Made by a program: the position numbers and the translations under genes
In this document: in pieces, positions 24,601 through 33,524 of the stretch
How the letters are laid out: each line of letters opens with the position of its first letter
Numbering within the stretch: the stretch's first letter is position 1
Notes under the pieces: model-generated
What the model was told of the DNA's origin: nothing
The model's database searches: none
Seen by the model: the letters and a program-made list of their open reading frames with translations, nothing else
Assembly: GCF_016595465.1 (NCBI RefSeq)
Contig: NZ_JAENIK010000012.1
Span: 682,001 to 746,000, forward strand
Source: Luteolibacter yonseiensis
GTDB taxonomy: Bacteria; Verrucomicrobiota; Verrucomicrobiia; Verrucomicrobiales; Akkermansiaceae
Length of the DNA stretch: 64,000 nucleotides
Direction: 5' to 3'

Positions 24601-26277
24601 CAGCTCATCTCACCGCCTCCGCACCACGACATTTATTCCATCGAGGACCTGGCCCAGCTCATCCATGACCTCAAAGAGGTGAACCCGCGCGCCCGCATCA
24701 CCGTCAAGCTGGTGGCGGAGTCAGGCGTAGGCACGGTTGCCGCCGGATGTGCTAAAGCATCAGCCGACAACATCCTTATTTCCGGACATGATGGAGGCAC
24801 GGGAGCATCGCCGCTTTCGTCCACCAAACACGCCGGATCGCCTTGGGAACTGGGTCTCGCCGAGGCCCAGCAGACGCTGCTCATCAACAATCTGCGTGAT
24901 CGTGTGATCCTCCGCACCGACGGGGGCATCCGCAACGGCCGTGACGTGGTGATCGCCGCCATCCTCGGAGCCGAGCAGTTCAACTTCGGCACCACGGCGA
25001 TGATCGCCATGGGATGCGTTTACGTCCGCAAGTGCCACTTGAACACCTGTCCGGTCGGCGTCGCCACCACGGATCCGAAGTTCCGCGCCAAGTTCAAGGG
25101 TACGCCTGAGATGGTGATCAACTACTTCACCGCGGTTGCGGAGGAAGCGCGCACCTACATGGCCAAGCTCGGTGTCCGCTCGTTGGATGAACTCATCGGT
25201 CGTCCGGAGTTCCTGAAACAGCGTCACATCCCGAATCACCCGAAGGCAAACACGCTGAATCTCTCGGCCTTGCTCAAGGATGTGGTGCCGGCCCTTGCCG
25301 CCCACAGCGGTCAGGACGCGGCTTCGATTTCCCGCACCTGCAAAAAAGTGCGCAATGATGGCCTGACCAAACCCGAGCTGGATCTCCAGATCCTCAATGA
25401 TCTTGTGGCCACCGTTTCCGGTCTCAAGGCTTCGGAGTCTCCGGAATACGGCGAAGGTTCCGTCACCAGCGAAATTCTGGATGCCGTGAAACTGCTGCCG
25501 GACCGTCCCCCGGTCAAACTCAGCTACGACGTCATCAACACCAACCGCAATATCGGCACCCGCCTCTCGGGGCGCATCGCCGAGATCCACGGAGACCGCG
25601 GCCTGCCTGCGGACAGCATTCACATCACCTGCCGCGGAAGCGCGGGCCAGTCGTTCGGCACCTTCCTGGTCAGCGGCGTGAAGCTCGAACTCATCGGCGA
25701 GGCGAACGACTATGTCGGCAAGGGCATGACCGCGGGAGAGATCATCATCCGCGTGTCGGAAGATGCGAAATTCGAAGCGGCGGCGAACTCGATCGCCGGA
25801 AACACCTGCCTCTACGGAGCAACCGGTGGAAAACTCTTCGCCACGGGTCGTGCGGGCGAACGCTTCGCCGTGCGGAACTCCGGTGCCACCGCGGTCGTCG
25901 AAGGAGTGGGCGACCACGGCTGCGAATACATGACAAACGGCATCGTCGCCATTCTCGGCAAAACCGGGAAAAACTTCGGTGCGGGCATGTCCGGCGGCAC
26001 GGCTTACGTGCTGGATGTGGACGGAAAATTCTTCTCCCGCGTGAACTCGGAGATGGTTGTGGCCCTGCCCGTCCGCCGTCCACAGGATTTCACCGAGATC
26101 AGGTCGCTCATCGAGCTTCACTTGGAAAAAACCGGCAGCGTGCAAGCTTCCAAACTGCTCGCCAACTGGGACGAAACGAAGCGCAAGCTCGTCCGCGTCA
26201 TCGCCAAGGAGCGCGCCGAGCTTGAGGCTGCCGAAGAGCTTCACGAGGCGGCATCCACCCCGATCGGCGCGAAGTAA
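21613..26277 (+). CDS. gltB: Glutamate synthase (GOGAT) large subunit
   Basis: GltB makes glutamate from glutamine and 2-oxoglutarate. The 1554 residues match the large subunit. A short propeptide precedes Cys26 (EHDNCGMGAI), the amidotransferase nucleophile exposed on maturation. The class II glutaminase domain contains CHNGEINTVEGNRNWM. The central domain and the FMN-binding synthase domain follow (QMAQGAKPGEGGQLPGHKV, SPPPHHDIYSIEDLAQLIHDLK, SGHDGGTGASPL). The 3Fe-4S cysteines are in CVYVRKCHLNTCPVG near residues 1135-1146. The C-terminal beta-helix domain carries the repeated G-x-x-G turns (TGRAGERFAVRNSGA). The small subunit gltD is not adjacent; a terminator follows directly, so gltB is monocistronic here. 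Confidence 0.97.
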   Translation: MNAFYHSSTPLVAGSLHQLSQEHDNCGMGAIAHLHGKRSYKVLDYALTSVCCMTHRGAVDADMKTGDGSGVLTQIPYPLFRKAAEKLGHTVENDEDLAVAVFFFPQDQPSKLEEIKALAAEVTAKRGIPCIGWREVPVDLEALGKIALTSRPQIEHLLLTRPAEMDADLFERQLYLCRREIEHKTKEINGFYMPSFSSRLISYKALAMPAALRAFYLDFADPDYEVAIALYHQRFSTNTFPAWPLGQPFRMMCHNGEINTVEGNRNWMTSREEFFASPVWGDDIELVKNLIRHGESDSASLDHALELLILSGRSPEHAMCMLVPPAYRNDADISDELRAFYQYIRSFSEPWDGPAGLVFTDGKKLCASLDRNGLRPSRYKITDDGILYIGSEAGAVILEDSTIVRKGRLGPGQMISANTATGEFKYDAQIKNELAKQQPYRRWIDEQQVSLAKFVSPNAHVPELDYSALDLSRQQVAQGISSEELDMVFPPMIKGAQEAVFSMGDDIPLAVLSTHPRLLYTYFKQLFAQVTNPPIDPIREWAVMSLGAGLGPERNLLVETPEHCNTVSLDSAILFEHQLEKIKHLDEQGFPALVLDCTWPASAGAAGLKARLDELCLEAEAAVQENRNVLILSDRATSAERIPIPALLYTGTIHHHLTRIRKRMRASLVIESGEVRDVHQIACCFGFGATAICPYLGYATVRQLVAADKGKLDITAAKAMTNYRKALEKGILKIMSKMGISVLNSYQGAQTFEAIGVGKEVVDFSFTGVPSKIGGVGFEEIADESIIRHRAAFETVVANGQTLDLGDPGYNRYRKAGERHVYTTEVIKNFHTYVKSGKPEDYEEYVRVALETNPVAIKDLIEFSPASGGPVPLDEVESMESIRRRFTTAAMSLGALSPEAHETLAIAMNRIGGKSDSGEGGEDPARYRPYPNGDFARSYIKQVASGRFGVSAYYLVNADELEIKMAQGAKPGEGGQLPGHKVNALIARLRNTQPGVQLISPPPHHDIYSIEDLAQLIHDLKEVNPRARITVKLVAESGVGTVAAGCAKASADNILISGHDGGTGASPLSSTKHAGSPWELGLAEAQQTLLINNLRDRVILRTDGGIRNGRDVVIAAILGAEQFNFGTTAMIAMGCVYVRKCHLNTCPVGVATTDPKFRAKFKGTPEMVINYFTAVAEEARTYMAKLGVRSLDELIGRPEFLKQRHIPNHPKANTLNLSALLKDVVPALAAHSGQDAASISRTCKKVRNDGLTKPELDLQILNDLVATVSGLKASESPEYGEGSVTSEILDAVKLLPDRPPVKLSYDVINTNRNIGTRLSGRIAEIHGDRGLPADSIHITCRGSAGQSFGTFLVSGVKLELIGEANDYVGKGMTAGEIIIRVSEDAKFEAAANSIAGNTCLYGATGGKLFATGRAGERFAVRNSGATAVVEGVGDHGCEYMTNGIVAILGKTGKNFGAGMSGGTAYVLDVDGKFFSRVNSEMVVALPVRRPQDFTEIRSLIELHLEKTGSVQASKLLANWDETKRKLVRVIAKERAELEAAEELHEAASTPIGAK

Positions 26278-26602
26278 CATTACCGGAATTCACGGATCCG
26301 CTGGCAAAAGGAAGTTTTTGCCAGCGGATTTTTCGTGAAGCGCCCGTGTTCTACATGGCCCCGCCTTTGTATCTCGATCGCCCTGTGGGCCCCGGCGACC
26401 CCATGCCCGCGAATCGTCCATCCGGCGGGTCAGGGACGGGCGGAAGACCCGCCTCGGAACCCCGGTAAAACCGGAATCAACCTTTTGATAACAAACGATC
26501 ATCCGGCTTTCATGCGATTTTCCTCGATCCCGGGTACTGGAACTTGCTTCGCAACCACGAGTCAACCTAGCTTTACCGTATTGTAAGCCTTGTGCTTGTT
26601 TC
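26278..26602. other. 325-base intergenic region between gltB and the hybrid kinase
   Basis: It contains the gltB terminator (26296-26333). It also holds two small hairpins that could form in a leader or upstream of the kinase gene: GGCGG/CCGCC at 26439-26453 and CCGGT/ACCGG at 26462-26474. No gene is visible. I checked for a cyclic-di-GMP riboswitch motif and did not find one. Confidence 0.5.
26296..26333 (+). terminator. Rho-independent terminator of gltB
   Basis: A perfect 14-bp stem (26296-26309 with 26316-26329, ATCCGCTGGCAAAA and its complement) has a 6-base loop and is followed by TTTT. It starts 18 bases after the gltB stop. Confidence 0.9.
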
Positions 26603-29600
26603 ATGGACTATTTCATTTTCTTAATCGGGCTGTTTTTGCTGACCGCCGGGGTCGGCAGCCTGTTTCTCTATCGCGAGGATCCGCTTCCTATGCGATGGCC
26701 GCTTTTCGCGGCTGCTTTGGGCATTCTGGGGCTTAAAGTCTGGTCCGACATCCTCGTCTTCGCCTACGCCCCGAAGGAATGGCTGGCGCTTACCGACGCC
26801 TCCTTGGGCGCGGGATACGCCACAGCCCTGCTGGGGGTTTGTCTTTCTCCATTGACCAGCGGACGCCGTTGGCTGTTTGCCGTGAAGTGGATGGCGATGG
26901 TGATGGTCTTCGTTCTGTTTTTCGTCATCGGGGCGAATCAGGGACAGTCGGCATGGCTGCATGCTCCGGTCCTGGCAATGACGTTCGCGGCCACCTGGAA
27001 ATTCGCCCGCCGTCACCATGCCTCGAAGGATCGGGGGAACCGTCAGGGAGTGGCGGTCATCCTGGCCCTGCTGTTGGCGGTCGTCGCGGGTGTTTGTCTC
27101 CAAGGGGATCTGGTGAGAATCTCGTTCGATACGGAGGGACAGGGACTCTCCATCCGCCGGATCGTCATGCTTTCCGCGATTGCCGGTGCGGCGGCCTGCA
27201 GCCTGGCCTTCTGCGTGTTGGTGTGGCGCGCGATCTATCAGAGAAATCATCTCGATTTCACCCCAGCCATCCTGCGCCGACGGAAAATCGGCACGAGAAT
27301 GATCCTTCTCGCAGCGGTCTTTACCGTAGTGAACGGCGCATGGCTCGCCCATTGGCTGGGAAACCAAGCCCGCAACGAGCAGACTTCCATCCTGCTCAGC
27401 GCGCTCCATCTGGGTGGTGACAACATCGACGCCAAGGAAGTGGTCCGGATCGCGGGAAGGGCGGACGAGGTGAACGGCGCTCCGTTCATCAATCTGCGGG
27501 ACAAGTTGTTGGAGATCCGCAAGGCCCTTCCCGGCTCCCGCTTCGTCTATCTGCTGGCGATGAGGGATGACCGTCTCGTATTCATCGTGGACGCGGAGGA
27601 TCCCGCCAACAAAGCGACCTTTTCCCGACCGGGCCAACCCGTGGAGGACTATCCCGCCCGCTGGCAGCCCGAGCTCGCCGGCCAGTCCACTTTCGTCGGG
27701 CCGGATCGGGATGTGTGGGGCGTGTGGTTCAGCGCGACCGTTCCCGTGTGGGACGCGAACCAAAGGCTCGTCGCGTTGCTAGGCCTGGATTATCCGGCGG
27801 CCGAGTGGCTGAAACCGGTGGCATCCCGCCGCGTCGCGGCGATGGGGGTGACGTTTTCCGTCACCTTGCTGCTGGTCGCGTTGTTTGTTTTCCATCTGAA
27901 GTCGATCGAGACGGCACGGCGTGTCGACCATTTGTCCGAGCGTCTCACCGATGCGATGACCGCCGCGGAGTTCGACACTTGGGAATGCTTCCCCAGACCA
28001 TTCAAACTGAGCGTGGGCGAACGCATCTCCTCCATTCTCGGAATAGCCCGTTCCGATCCCAGCCTGAGAATGCTGTGGCGGCAGATTCATCCGGAGGACA
28101 GGGCCCAGTTGTTCCGCTATTTCCGGCTCCAGGAATCCCCCGAAGTGGAGGTCAGGTTGAAGGATACGGAAGGACGCTGGCTGTGGTTCATGCTCCGGGG
28201 CCGGGTCATCCACAGTTCGCCCGGCGCCCCCGTGCGTCTGGTTGGAACCATTCTCAACATTGATGACCGCCACCGTTCCCGTCTGGAGATCGACAGGCAG
28301 CGACAATTCGCCCAGCAGGTCATGGAATCCGTTCCCAACGGACTGGCCGTCGTTTCCCAGGAAGGGATCATCACTTACGCGAACCCGGCGTTCGTCAGCA
28401 TGGCCCGCTCGGAGGGAACGGAGCTCGTCGGCACCTCCCTCTCCTCCTTGTTCGAGAACACGGATTTTTCCGCACACCCGGCCGGTGGTTATGAAACGGT
28501 GCTCACCTGTGCCATCGGAGAACCGGTTCCCGTTCTTCTCTACCGGGCCTCGATCAAGAGAAACAACCATGATACCGGGTTCATTCTTGCCTTGGTCGAT
28601 CTGACATCGGCAAAAACAGCGGAACGCGACTTGTTCCGGAGCCGTGCCGAAGCGAACCGCCTCGCGCTGGTGGCCAAGAGAATGGACAATGCGGTGGTCA
28701 TCACCAATGCCGCAGGACGGGTCGAATGGGTGAATGAAGGCTTCACGAAAATCAGCGGCTACACCCGGGAGGACATGCTGGGGAAAACACCCGGCAGCGT
28801 CCTGCAGGGTGCCACCGCAAGCCTGACTCCAGCGAGGGCGTATATGCGCGAATGCGTGAAGGCCGGGAAAGGGTTCGAAACCGAAACCCTCAACTACAGC
28901 AAGGAAGGCCGCGCCTACATCGTCCATATCGAATGCCAGCCGTTGTTCGACAAATCCGGCAAACTCACCGGTTTCATGGCCATCGAACGGGATATCACCC
29001 AGACCAGGCGGACCAACCTCTTGTTGGAAGCAGTGGCGACCATGAGCAGCACGTTGTTGGAAAGAGGCATCGATCCGTCGGTCTGGGGCGGCATCCTCCA
29101 GTCCCTCGGCATGGCGGCGAATGTGGAACGCTGCCATTTGTCCAAGGTCCACACCTTCGAGGGAGGATGCTCGCTTCACGCAAGCCAGATCGCGGTCTGG
29201 AACTCGACCGCCGACTCTCCATGGATGCAGGAACCCGAGTTGCAGAACCGGCCATTCGAGGATTCCGACCACTCCCGTTGGTTCCATGAACTGTCGGCCG
29301 GTCGTGAGATCTGCGGCCTGATCAAGGACTTTCCAGTTTGCGAACGGTCCTTGCTTGAGAAAAGGAACGTCCGCTCCGTCCTCATCCTGCCGATTCTCGC
29401 GGCGGGCAAGCTCTGGGGGTTCCTCAGCTTCGTAGCCTGTCACGAAGACAAGATTTGGGAGGACTGGGAAATTTCCATCCTACGTTCCGCGGCGGCGAAC
29501 ATCGGCCTGAGACAGGTGGCCCAGGGTGAGGCGGACGCACTCGTGCTGGCGCGTGACGAGGCGAACCGCGCCGCCATCGTCGCCGACAGGGCGAATCTGG

Positions 29601-31141
29601 CGAAAAGCACCTTCCTCGCCACCATGAGCCATGAGATCCGCACTCCGCTCAATGCGGTGATCGGAATGGCATCCCTGTTGGAAACCACCTCACTCAACGC
29701 CCAGCAGCAGGATTATGCCCAGACCATCCTCAGTTCGGGAAATTTCCTGTTGGAGCTGATCAATGACATCCTGGACTACTCACGGATCGAGAGCGGACAC
29801 ATCGAGCTGGACAAGTCCCCTCTCGTGCTCGCCGATGTCTGCCGGGAGGCTTTCGACGTCATCCGACATGGAGTGATCGGCAAGGACACCGAATTGATCG
29901 GATTCATCTCTCCTGACATTCCATTCCAGTTTGAGGGAGACCACGCCCGGATCCGCCAGATTCTCATCAATCTCCTGAGCAACGCGGTGAAGTTCACCCC
30001 CGGCGGATTTGTCAGTCTCGAGGTGGGCGGAACACGTGCTGCGGACGGGCGTTGGAAGTTGGAATTTGTCGTCAGCGACTCCGGCATCGGCATTTCGGAA
30101 GAGGCCATCGACCGGCTGTTCCGTCCCTTTGTCCAGGAAGACTCGTCCACCACCCGCCGCTTCGGTGGCTCCGGGCTGGGTCTGGCGATCAGCAAGCGGC
30201 TCGCCGAGGTGATGAATGGAGACATCACCATCGCCAGCACTCCAGGCAAGGGGGCCGCGTTCACCGTTACGGTGATTCTGAACGCCACCACCGCGGACGT
30301 TCCCGCCCTGTCCTCGCCGGCACCATTCGCGATCACTCCTTCACCCCGCATTCTGGTGGTGGATGACAACGGGACCAGCCTACGCATCATCCGGGAAAAC
30401 CTCATGCGTTGGCAACTTCCCCATGACGCCGCCACCTCGGCGCAAGAGGCCATCCGGATGTGGGGGGATTCCGGCCCCTACGATCTCGTCCTGACGGACC
30501 AGCATATGCCCGAAATGGATGGCATTTCCATGACACGGCACCTGCGTTCACTGCCCGGTGCCTCGTCCACACGCTTTGCCCTTCTCGGAACGGAAAGCAG
30601 CCTGGCTCCGCCCGCGCGGGAACTTTTTGATGAGGTGGCCACCAAACCCGTCTGGCCGGGGTCCCTGCACTCCATGCTCGAACGTCTGCTTCCGGGCGGC
30701 GGCACCATTGGCCCGGGAACCGTTCCTCCTGCCAAGAACGTCGAGAGCGAATGGTTCTCCGATCTCAAGGTGCTCGTGGCCGAGGACAATCCCAACAATC
30801 AAAAAGTCATCCGCCTCCTCCTCAAGCGTCTCGGAATCCAGCCGGACATCGTTGCCGACGGATTACAAGCGGTCGATGCCGCCTCCGCAACACCCTACGA
30901 TGTGATTCTGCTGGATTTGCAGATGCCCGTGATGGATGGTGTCCAGGCATGCGAGGCCATCCGGAGCACCGCTCTGCCGAAACGACCTTTTATCGTCGCC
31001 CTGACGGCGAATGTCTTCCAGGCGGATCGCGACCGGGCGGCGGCGGCCGGCATGGATGAATATCTTTCCAAGCCCATCACGCTGGACCGATTGCGGGAAA
31101 TGATGAACCATATCTCCCAGAGCCTGCCACCCGGCGATTAA
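26603..31141 (+). CDS. Membrane hybrid sensor histidine kinase with CHASE-like, PAS, GAF, HisKA, HATPase and two receiver domains
   Basis: The 1512-residue sensor has about seven hydrophobic segments in the first 240 residues, then an extracytoplasmic segment (about 260-410) and a transmembrane helix (VAAMGVTFSVTLLLVALFVFHL). PAS-type domains follow (about 445-560, 570-680 with MESVPNGLAVVSQEGIITYANP, and 690-800 with VVITNAAGRVEWVNEGF), then a GAF-like domain (about 800-970). The HisKA motif FLATMSHEIRTPLN has its phospho-His near 1010. HATPase boxes are the N box (RQILINLLSNAVKF), DSGIGIS and GSGLGLAI. Two receivers have Asp near 1298 (LVLTDQHMPEMDG) and 1437 (VILLDLQMPVMDG). The signal is unknown. 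The adjacent HPt gene likely completes a phosphorelay. Confidence 0.95.
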   Translation: MDYFIFLIGLFLLTAGVGSLFLYREDPLPMRWPLFAAALGILGLKVWSDILVFAYAPKEWLALTDASLGAGYATALLGVCLSPLTSGRRWLFAVKWMAMVMVFVLFFVIGANQGQSAWLHAPVLAMTFAATWKFARRHHASKDRGNRQGVAVILALLLAVVAGVCLQGDLVRISFDTEGQGLSIRRIVMLSAIAGAAACSLAFCVLVWRAIYQRNHLDFTPAILRRRKIGTRMILLAAVFTVVNGAWLAHWLGNQARNEQTSILLSALHLGGDNIDAKEVVRIAGRADEVNGAPFINLRDKLLEIRKALPGSRFVYLLAMRDDRLVFIVDAEDPANKATFSRPGQPVEDYPARWQPELAGQSTFVGPDRDVWGVWFSATVPVWDANQRLVALLGLDYPAAEWLKPVASRRVAAMGVTFSVTLLLVALFVFHLKSIETARRVDHLSERLTDAMTAAEFDTWECFPRPFKLSVGERISSILGIARSDPSLRMLWRQIHPEDRAQLFRYFRLQESPEVEVRLKDTEGRWLWFMLRGRVIHSSPGAPVRLVGTILNIDDRHRSRLEIDRQRQFAQQVMESVPNGLAVVSQEGIITYANPAFVSMARSEGTELVGTSLSSLFENTDFSAHPAGGYETVLTCAIGEPVPVLLYRASIKRNNHDTGFILALVDLTSAKTAERDLFRSRAEANRLALVAKRMDNAVVITNAAGRVEWVNEGFTKISGYTREDMLGKTPGSVLQGATASLTPARAYMRECVKAGKGFETETLNYSKEGRAYIVHIECQPLFDKSGKLTGFMAIERDITQTRRTNLLLEAVATMSSTLLERGIDPSVWGGILQSLGMAANVERCHLSKVHTFEGGCSLHASQIAVWNSTADSPWMQEPELQNRPFEDSDHSRWFHELSAGREICGLIKDFPVCERSLLEKRNVRSVLILPILAAGKLWGFLSFVACHEDKIWEDWEISILRSAAANIGLRQVAQGEADALVLARDEANRAAIVADRANLAKSTFLATMSHEIRTPLNAVIGMASLLETTSLNAQQQDYAQTILSSGNFLLELINDILDYSRIESGHIELDKSPLVLADVCREAFDVIRHGVIGKDTELIGFISPDIPFQFEGDHARIRQILINLLSNAVKFTPGGFVSLEVGGTRAADGRWKLEFVVSDSGIGISEEAIDRLFRPFVQEDSSTTRRFGGSGLGLAISKRLAEVMNGDITIASTPGKGAAFTVTVILNATTADVPALSSPAPFAITPSPRILVVDDNGTSLRIIRENLMRWQLPHDAATSAQEAIRMWGDSGPYDLVLTDQHMPEMDGISMTRHLRSLPGASSTRFALLGTESSLAPPARELFDEVATKPVWPGSLHSMLERLLPGGGTIGPGTVPPAKNVESEWFSDLKVLVAEDNPNNQKVIRLLLKRLGIQPDIVADGLQAVDAASATPYDVILLDLQMPVMDGVQACEAIRSTALPKRPFIVALTANVFQADRDRAAAAGMDEYLSKPITLDRLREMMNHISQSLPPGD

Positions 31142-31151
31142 AACCTCCCTT

Positions 31152-31538
31152 ATGGACATGTCCCCGTCTCCGTCTCCTCACGATCCCCCATTGCTGGACC
31201 TGCGCCAACTCAGATCCTTCGTGGTGCTGGGCCACGAAAATTTCCTGGAACTGCTGGAGGACATGAAGGGTGACATGCCAAAAAGTTTCGCCGCCGTCCG
31301 CGAGGCCATGCTCACAGGTGATGCTGAAGAAACGTCCGCCGTGGCGCATTCGTCACGGGGCATTCTTTCCTACTTCGGCTGTGTCGCCCTCAACCAGCGG
31401 CTGGCCGTCATTGAAGCCCTCAAAACGGTGGACCCGTCCCAAGCGGAAATCGTTTTCAACGAACTCACCGCACTTTGGGCCGAGAGTGTGGTCGCGATCA
31501 AGGAATGGGAGAGCGGCGTTCCGGAGTTCAACTCCTGA
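31152..31538 (+). CDS. HPt phosphotransfer protein, partner of the hybrid kinase
   Basis: The 128-residue helical protein carries an HPt signature, VAHSSRGILSYFGC. His66 is the likely phospho-acceptor, with Gly at the +4 position and Arg in place of the usual Lys at +3. It starts 10 bases after the hybrid kinase stop, so it is surely co-transcribed. It should shuttle phosphate between the kinase's receivers and a distant response regulator. It has no output domain itself. The acidic, proline-rich N-terminus (MDMSPSPSPHDPP) is disordered. Confidence 0.9.
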   Translation: MDMSPSPSPHDPPLLDLRQLRSFVVLGHENFLELLEDMKGDMPKSFAAVREAMLTGDAEETSAVAHSSRGILSYFGCVALNQRLAVIEALKTVDPSQAEIVFNELTALWAESVVAIKEWESGVPEFNS

Positions 31539-31584
31539 ACGGATCAGCTTAGGAACGCTGACTCCGGGATCTCTGTCGATCGAT

Positions 31585-31615
31585 GGCAATCCAACATCCT
31601 TGATGCTGGATTGCC
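31585..31615. terminator. Hairpin between convergent HPt and glmS genes
   Basis: GGCAATCCA (31585-31593) pairs perfectly with TGGATTGCC (31607-31615), and an inner CATC/GATG stem (with one unpaired base on each side) closes a CTT loop. There is no U-tract on either strand, so it is a weak or factor-assisted terminator candidate. Confidence 0.4.
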
Positions 31616-31647
31616 GGAAGCGGGACCCGACATGACGTCGTGGACCA

Positions 31648-33489
31648 TCACTCCACGGTCACACTCTTCGCCAGATTGCGAGGCTGATCAATTTCGCAGC
31701 CACGGATGCGCGCGACGTGGTATGAGAAAAGCTGCAACGCGACCACGGCCGGGATGGTGGCGACAAGCGGATGACAACGCGGGATGGTGATGTAGTCATC
31801 CATGCACTCGGCGGTCTCATGGTCTCCTTCGGTGACGATTCCGAGGATGCGGGCACCCCGGGCACGGCATTCCTCGACATTGCCAAGAGTCTTGTCCTTG
31901 CCCGGAATGTCCACCGCGAGGGCGATGATCGGCGTGCCCTGTTCCAGGAGCGCGATGGGTCCGTGCTTGAGTTCCGCCGCGTGATAGCCTTCCGCGTGGA
32001 TGTAGGAGATTTCCTTGAGCTTGAGCGCGCCTTCAAGAGCCACGGGATACATCGGTCCGCGGCCGATGAAGAACGCGTGTTCGTTTTTCGCGTAGTCTTC
32101 GGCGATTCGGGCGATTCGGGCGTCCTGTGTGATCACCCTTGCGACAAGTTCGGGAATGGACTCGATCTCGCGGGCGAGCTTGTAGCCGTCCTCCCGCGAG
32201 AAGCGGCGGCCCCGCCCGAGCTTGAGCGCCATCATCAGGAGCACCGCGACCTGACAGGTGAAGGCCTTGGTCGAGGCAACGGAAATCTCGGGTCCCGCGT
32301 GGAGATAGACTCCCCTGCCTGTTTCGCGGGCGATGGTGGAACCGACCACATTGCAGAGACTCATCACGAACGCACCCTTCTGGATGGCTTCGCGAACCGC
32401 GGCCAGGGTATCCGCCGTTTCCCCGGATTGGGAGATCGCGACGACGAGGTCGCGGTTGGCGATGATGGGATTCCGGTACCTGAATTCCGCCGCCTGCTGC
32501 ACTTCGGCATGGATGTCGGCGAGGTCCTCGAAGGCATATTCGCCCACGAGCCCCGCATGGAGCGACGTGCCGCAACCGATGAGCACTACCCGTGAAATTT
32601 CCGCCAGTTCCCTCGGTGAGGTGCCCATGCCGGAGAGAACGGCCGAACCGAGATCGAAATCCAAACGGCCCCGGATGGCATTCGCCAGCGAATCCGGTTG
32701 TTCATGGATCTCCTTGAGCATGAAGTGTTCATAGCCGCCTTTTTCCGCCGCAGCAGTATCGAGCCCAAGCTCCGCGATCTCGCGGGTGACAGGCACGTTG
32801 TTCAGGTCCCGGATATCCACGGAATCCGCGGTGACGATGGCGATGTCGTTGTCATCCAGATAAATGACCCGCTGCGTGTGGGCGACGATGGCGGATGCGT
32901 CGGACGCGATGATCGTCTCTCCATCCCCCACTCCGATGACGATGGGGCTGCCACGCCGGGCCGTGATGATTTTTCCCGGTTCCTGTGCGGAAAGCACGGC
33001 GATGCCGAAGGTGCCGTTCACCTGGTGCAGCGCGTCGCAAACGGCTTGGAAAAGATCACCCTTGTCACAATCCCCGATCAGGTGCGCGAGCACTTCCGTA
33101 TCGGTCTCGGAGTAGAAGTGATGGCCCTTCCCTTCGAGCCGTGCGCGGAGGGACCGGTAGTTCTCGATGATGCCGTTGTGAACCAGGGCGATGTCCTCGG
33201 ACTGGTCGAGGTGCGGGTGCGCGTTGACTTCTGTTGGCGGTCCGTGGGTCGCCCAGCGGGTGTGCGCGATGCCGGTGGATGCCCTGCTGAACAATTCGGG
33301 AGACCAGTCCGCATGCGCCCGGTCGTTGAGCTTGGCGACTTTGCCGGGCGACTTTGAAACGAGGACGCGGTCGTTATCCAGAATGGCGAGACCGGCCGAG
33401 TCATAGCCACGGTATTCCAAACGGCGCAAGCCGTTGATCAGGACGGTGGCAGCGTCCGCTTTTCCGATGTATCCGACGATTCCGCACAT
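31648..33489 (-). CDS. glmS: Glutamine-fructose-6-phosphate aminotransferase (isomerising)
   Basis: GlmS makes glucosamine-6-phosphate from fructose-6-phosphate and glutamine, the first step to UDP-GlcNAc. The 613 residues begin MCGIVGYIGKADAATVL, with Cys2 as the glutaminase nucleophile, and include LEYRGYDSAGLAI and HTRWATHGPP. Two SIS sugar-isomerase domains follow: VVLIGCGTSLHAGLVGEYAFED with VAISQSGETADTLAAVREA, and AFFIGRGPMYPVALEGALKLKEISYIHAEGYHAAELKHGPIAL. The C-terminus ends NLAKSVTVE as usual. It is the last gene of a leftward run that also encodes GlmM and a GlmU-like acetyltransferase. No glmS ribozyme is possible in the 35-base gap upstream. Confidence 0.97.
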   Translation of the reverse strand: MCGIVGYIGKADAATVLINGLRRLEYRGYDSAGLAILDNDRVLVSKSPGKVAKLNDRAHADWSPELFSRASTGIAHTRWATHGPPTEVNAHPHLDQSEDIALVHNGIIENYRSLRARLEGKGHHFYSETDTEVLAHLIGDCDKGDLFQAVCDALHQVNGTFGIAVLSAQEPGKIITARRGSPIVIGVGDGETIIASDASAIVAHTQRVIYLDDNDIAIVTADSVDIRDLNNVPVTREIAELGLDTAAAEKGGYEHFMLKEIHEQPDSLANAIRGRLDFDLGSAVLSGMGTSPRELAEISRVVLIGCGTSLHAGLVGEYAFEDLADIHAEVQQAAEFRYRNPIIANRDLVVAISQSGETADTLAAVREAIQKGAFVMSLCNVVGSTIARETGRGVYLHAGPEISVASTKAFTCQVAVLLMMALKLGRGRRFSREDGYKLAREIESIPELVARVITQDARIARIAEDYAKNEHAFFIGRGPMYPVALEGALKLKEISYIHAEGYHAAELKHGPIALLEQGTPIIALAVDIPGKDKTLGNVEECRARGARILGIVTEGDHETAECMDDYITIPRCHPLVATIPAVVALQLFSYHVARIRGCEIDQPRNLAKSVTVE

Positions 33490-33524
33490 GTAATTGAAAG
33501 TTTGCTGGTTGAAAGATTGCTTTT

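Noticed and set aside
24760-26280. 506-residue leftward frame opposite gltB
   Set aside because: Antisense shadow of a fully conserved GltB; composition typical of GC-rich complementary frames.
26339-26602. Possible cyclic-di-GMP riboswitch before the hybrid kinase
   Set aside because: The conserved GEMM core is absent; only two simple hairpins are present.
27779-29443. 554-residue leftward frame opposite the hybrid kinase
   Set aside because: Shadow of the conserved PAS/GAF region, no domain of its own.
33490-33524. glmS ribozyme
   Set aside because: The gap before glmS is 35 bases, too short, and shows none of the ribozyme core.
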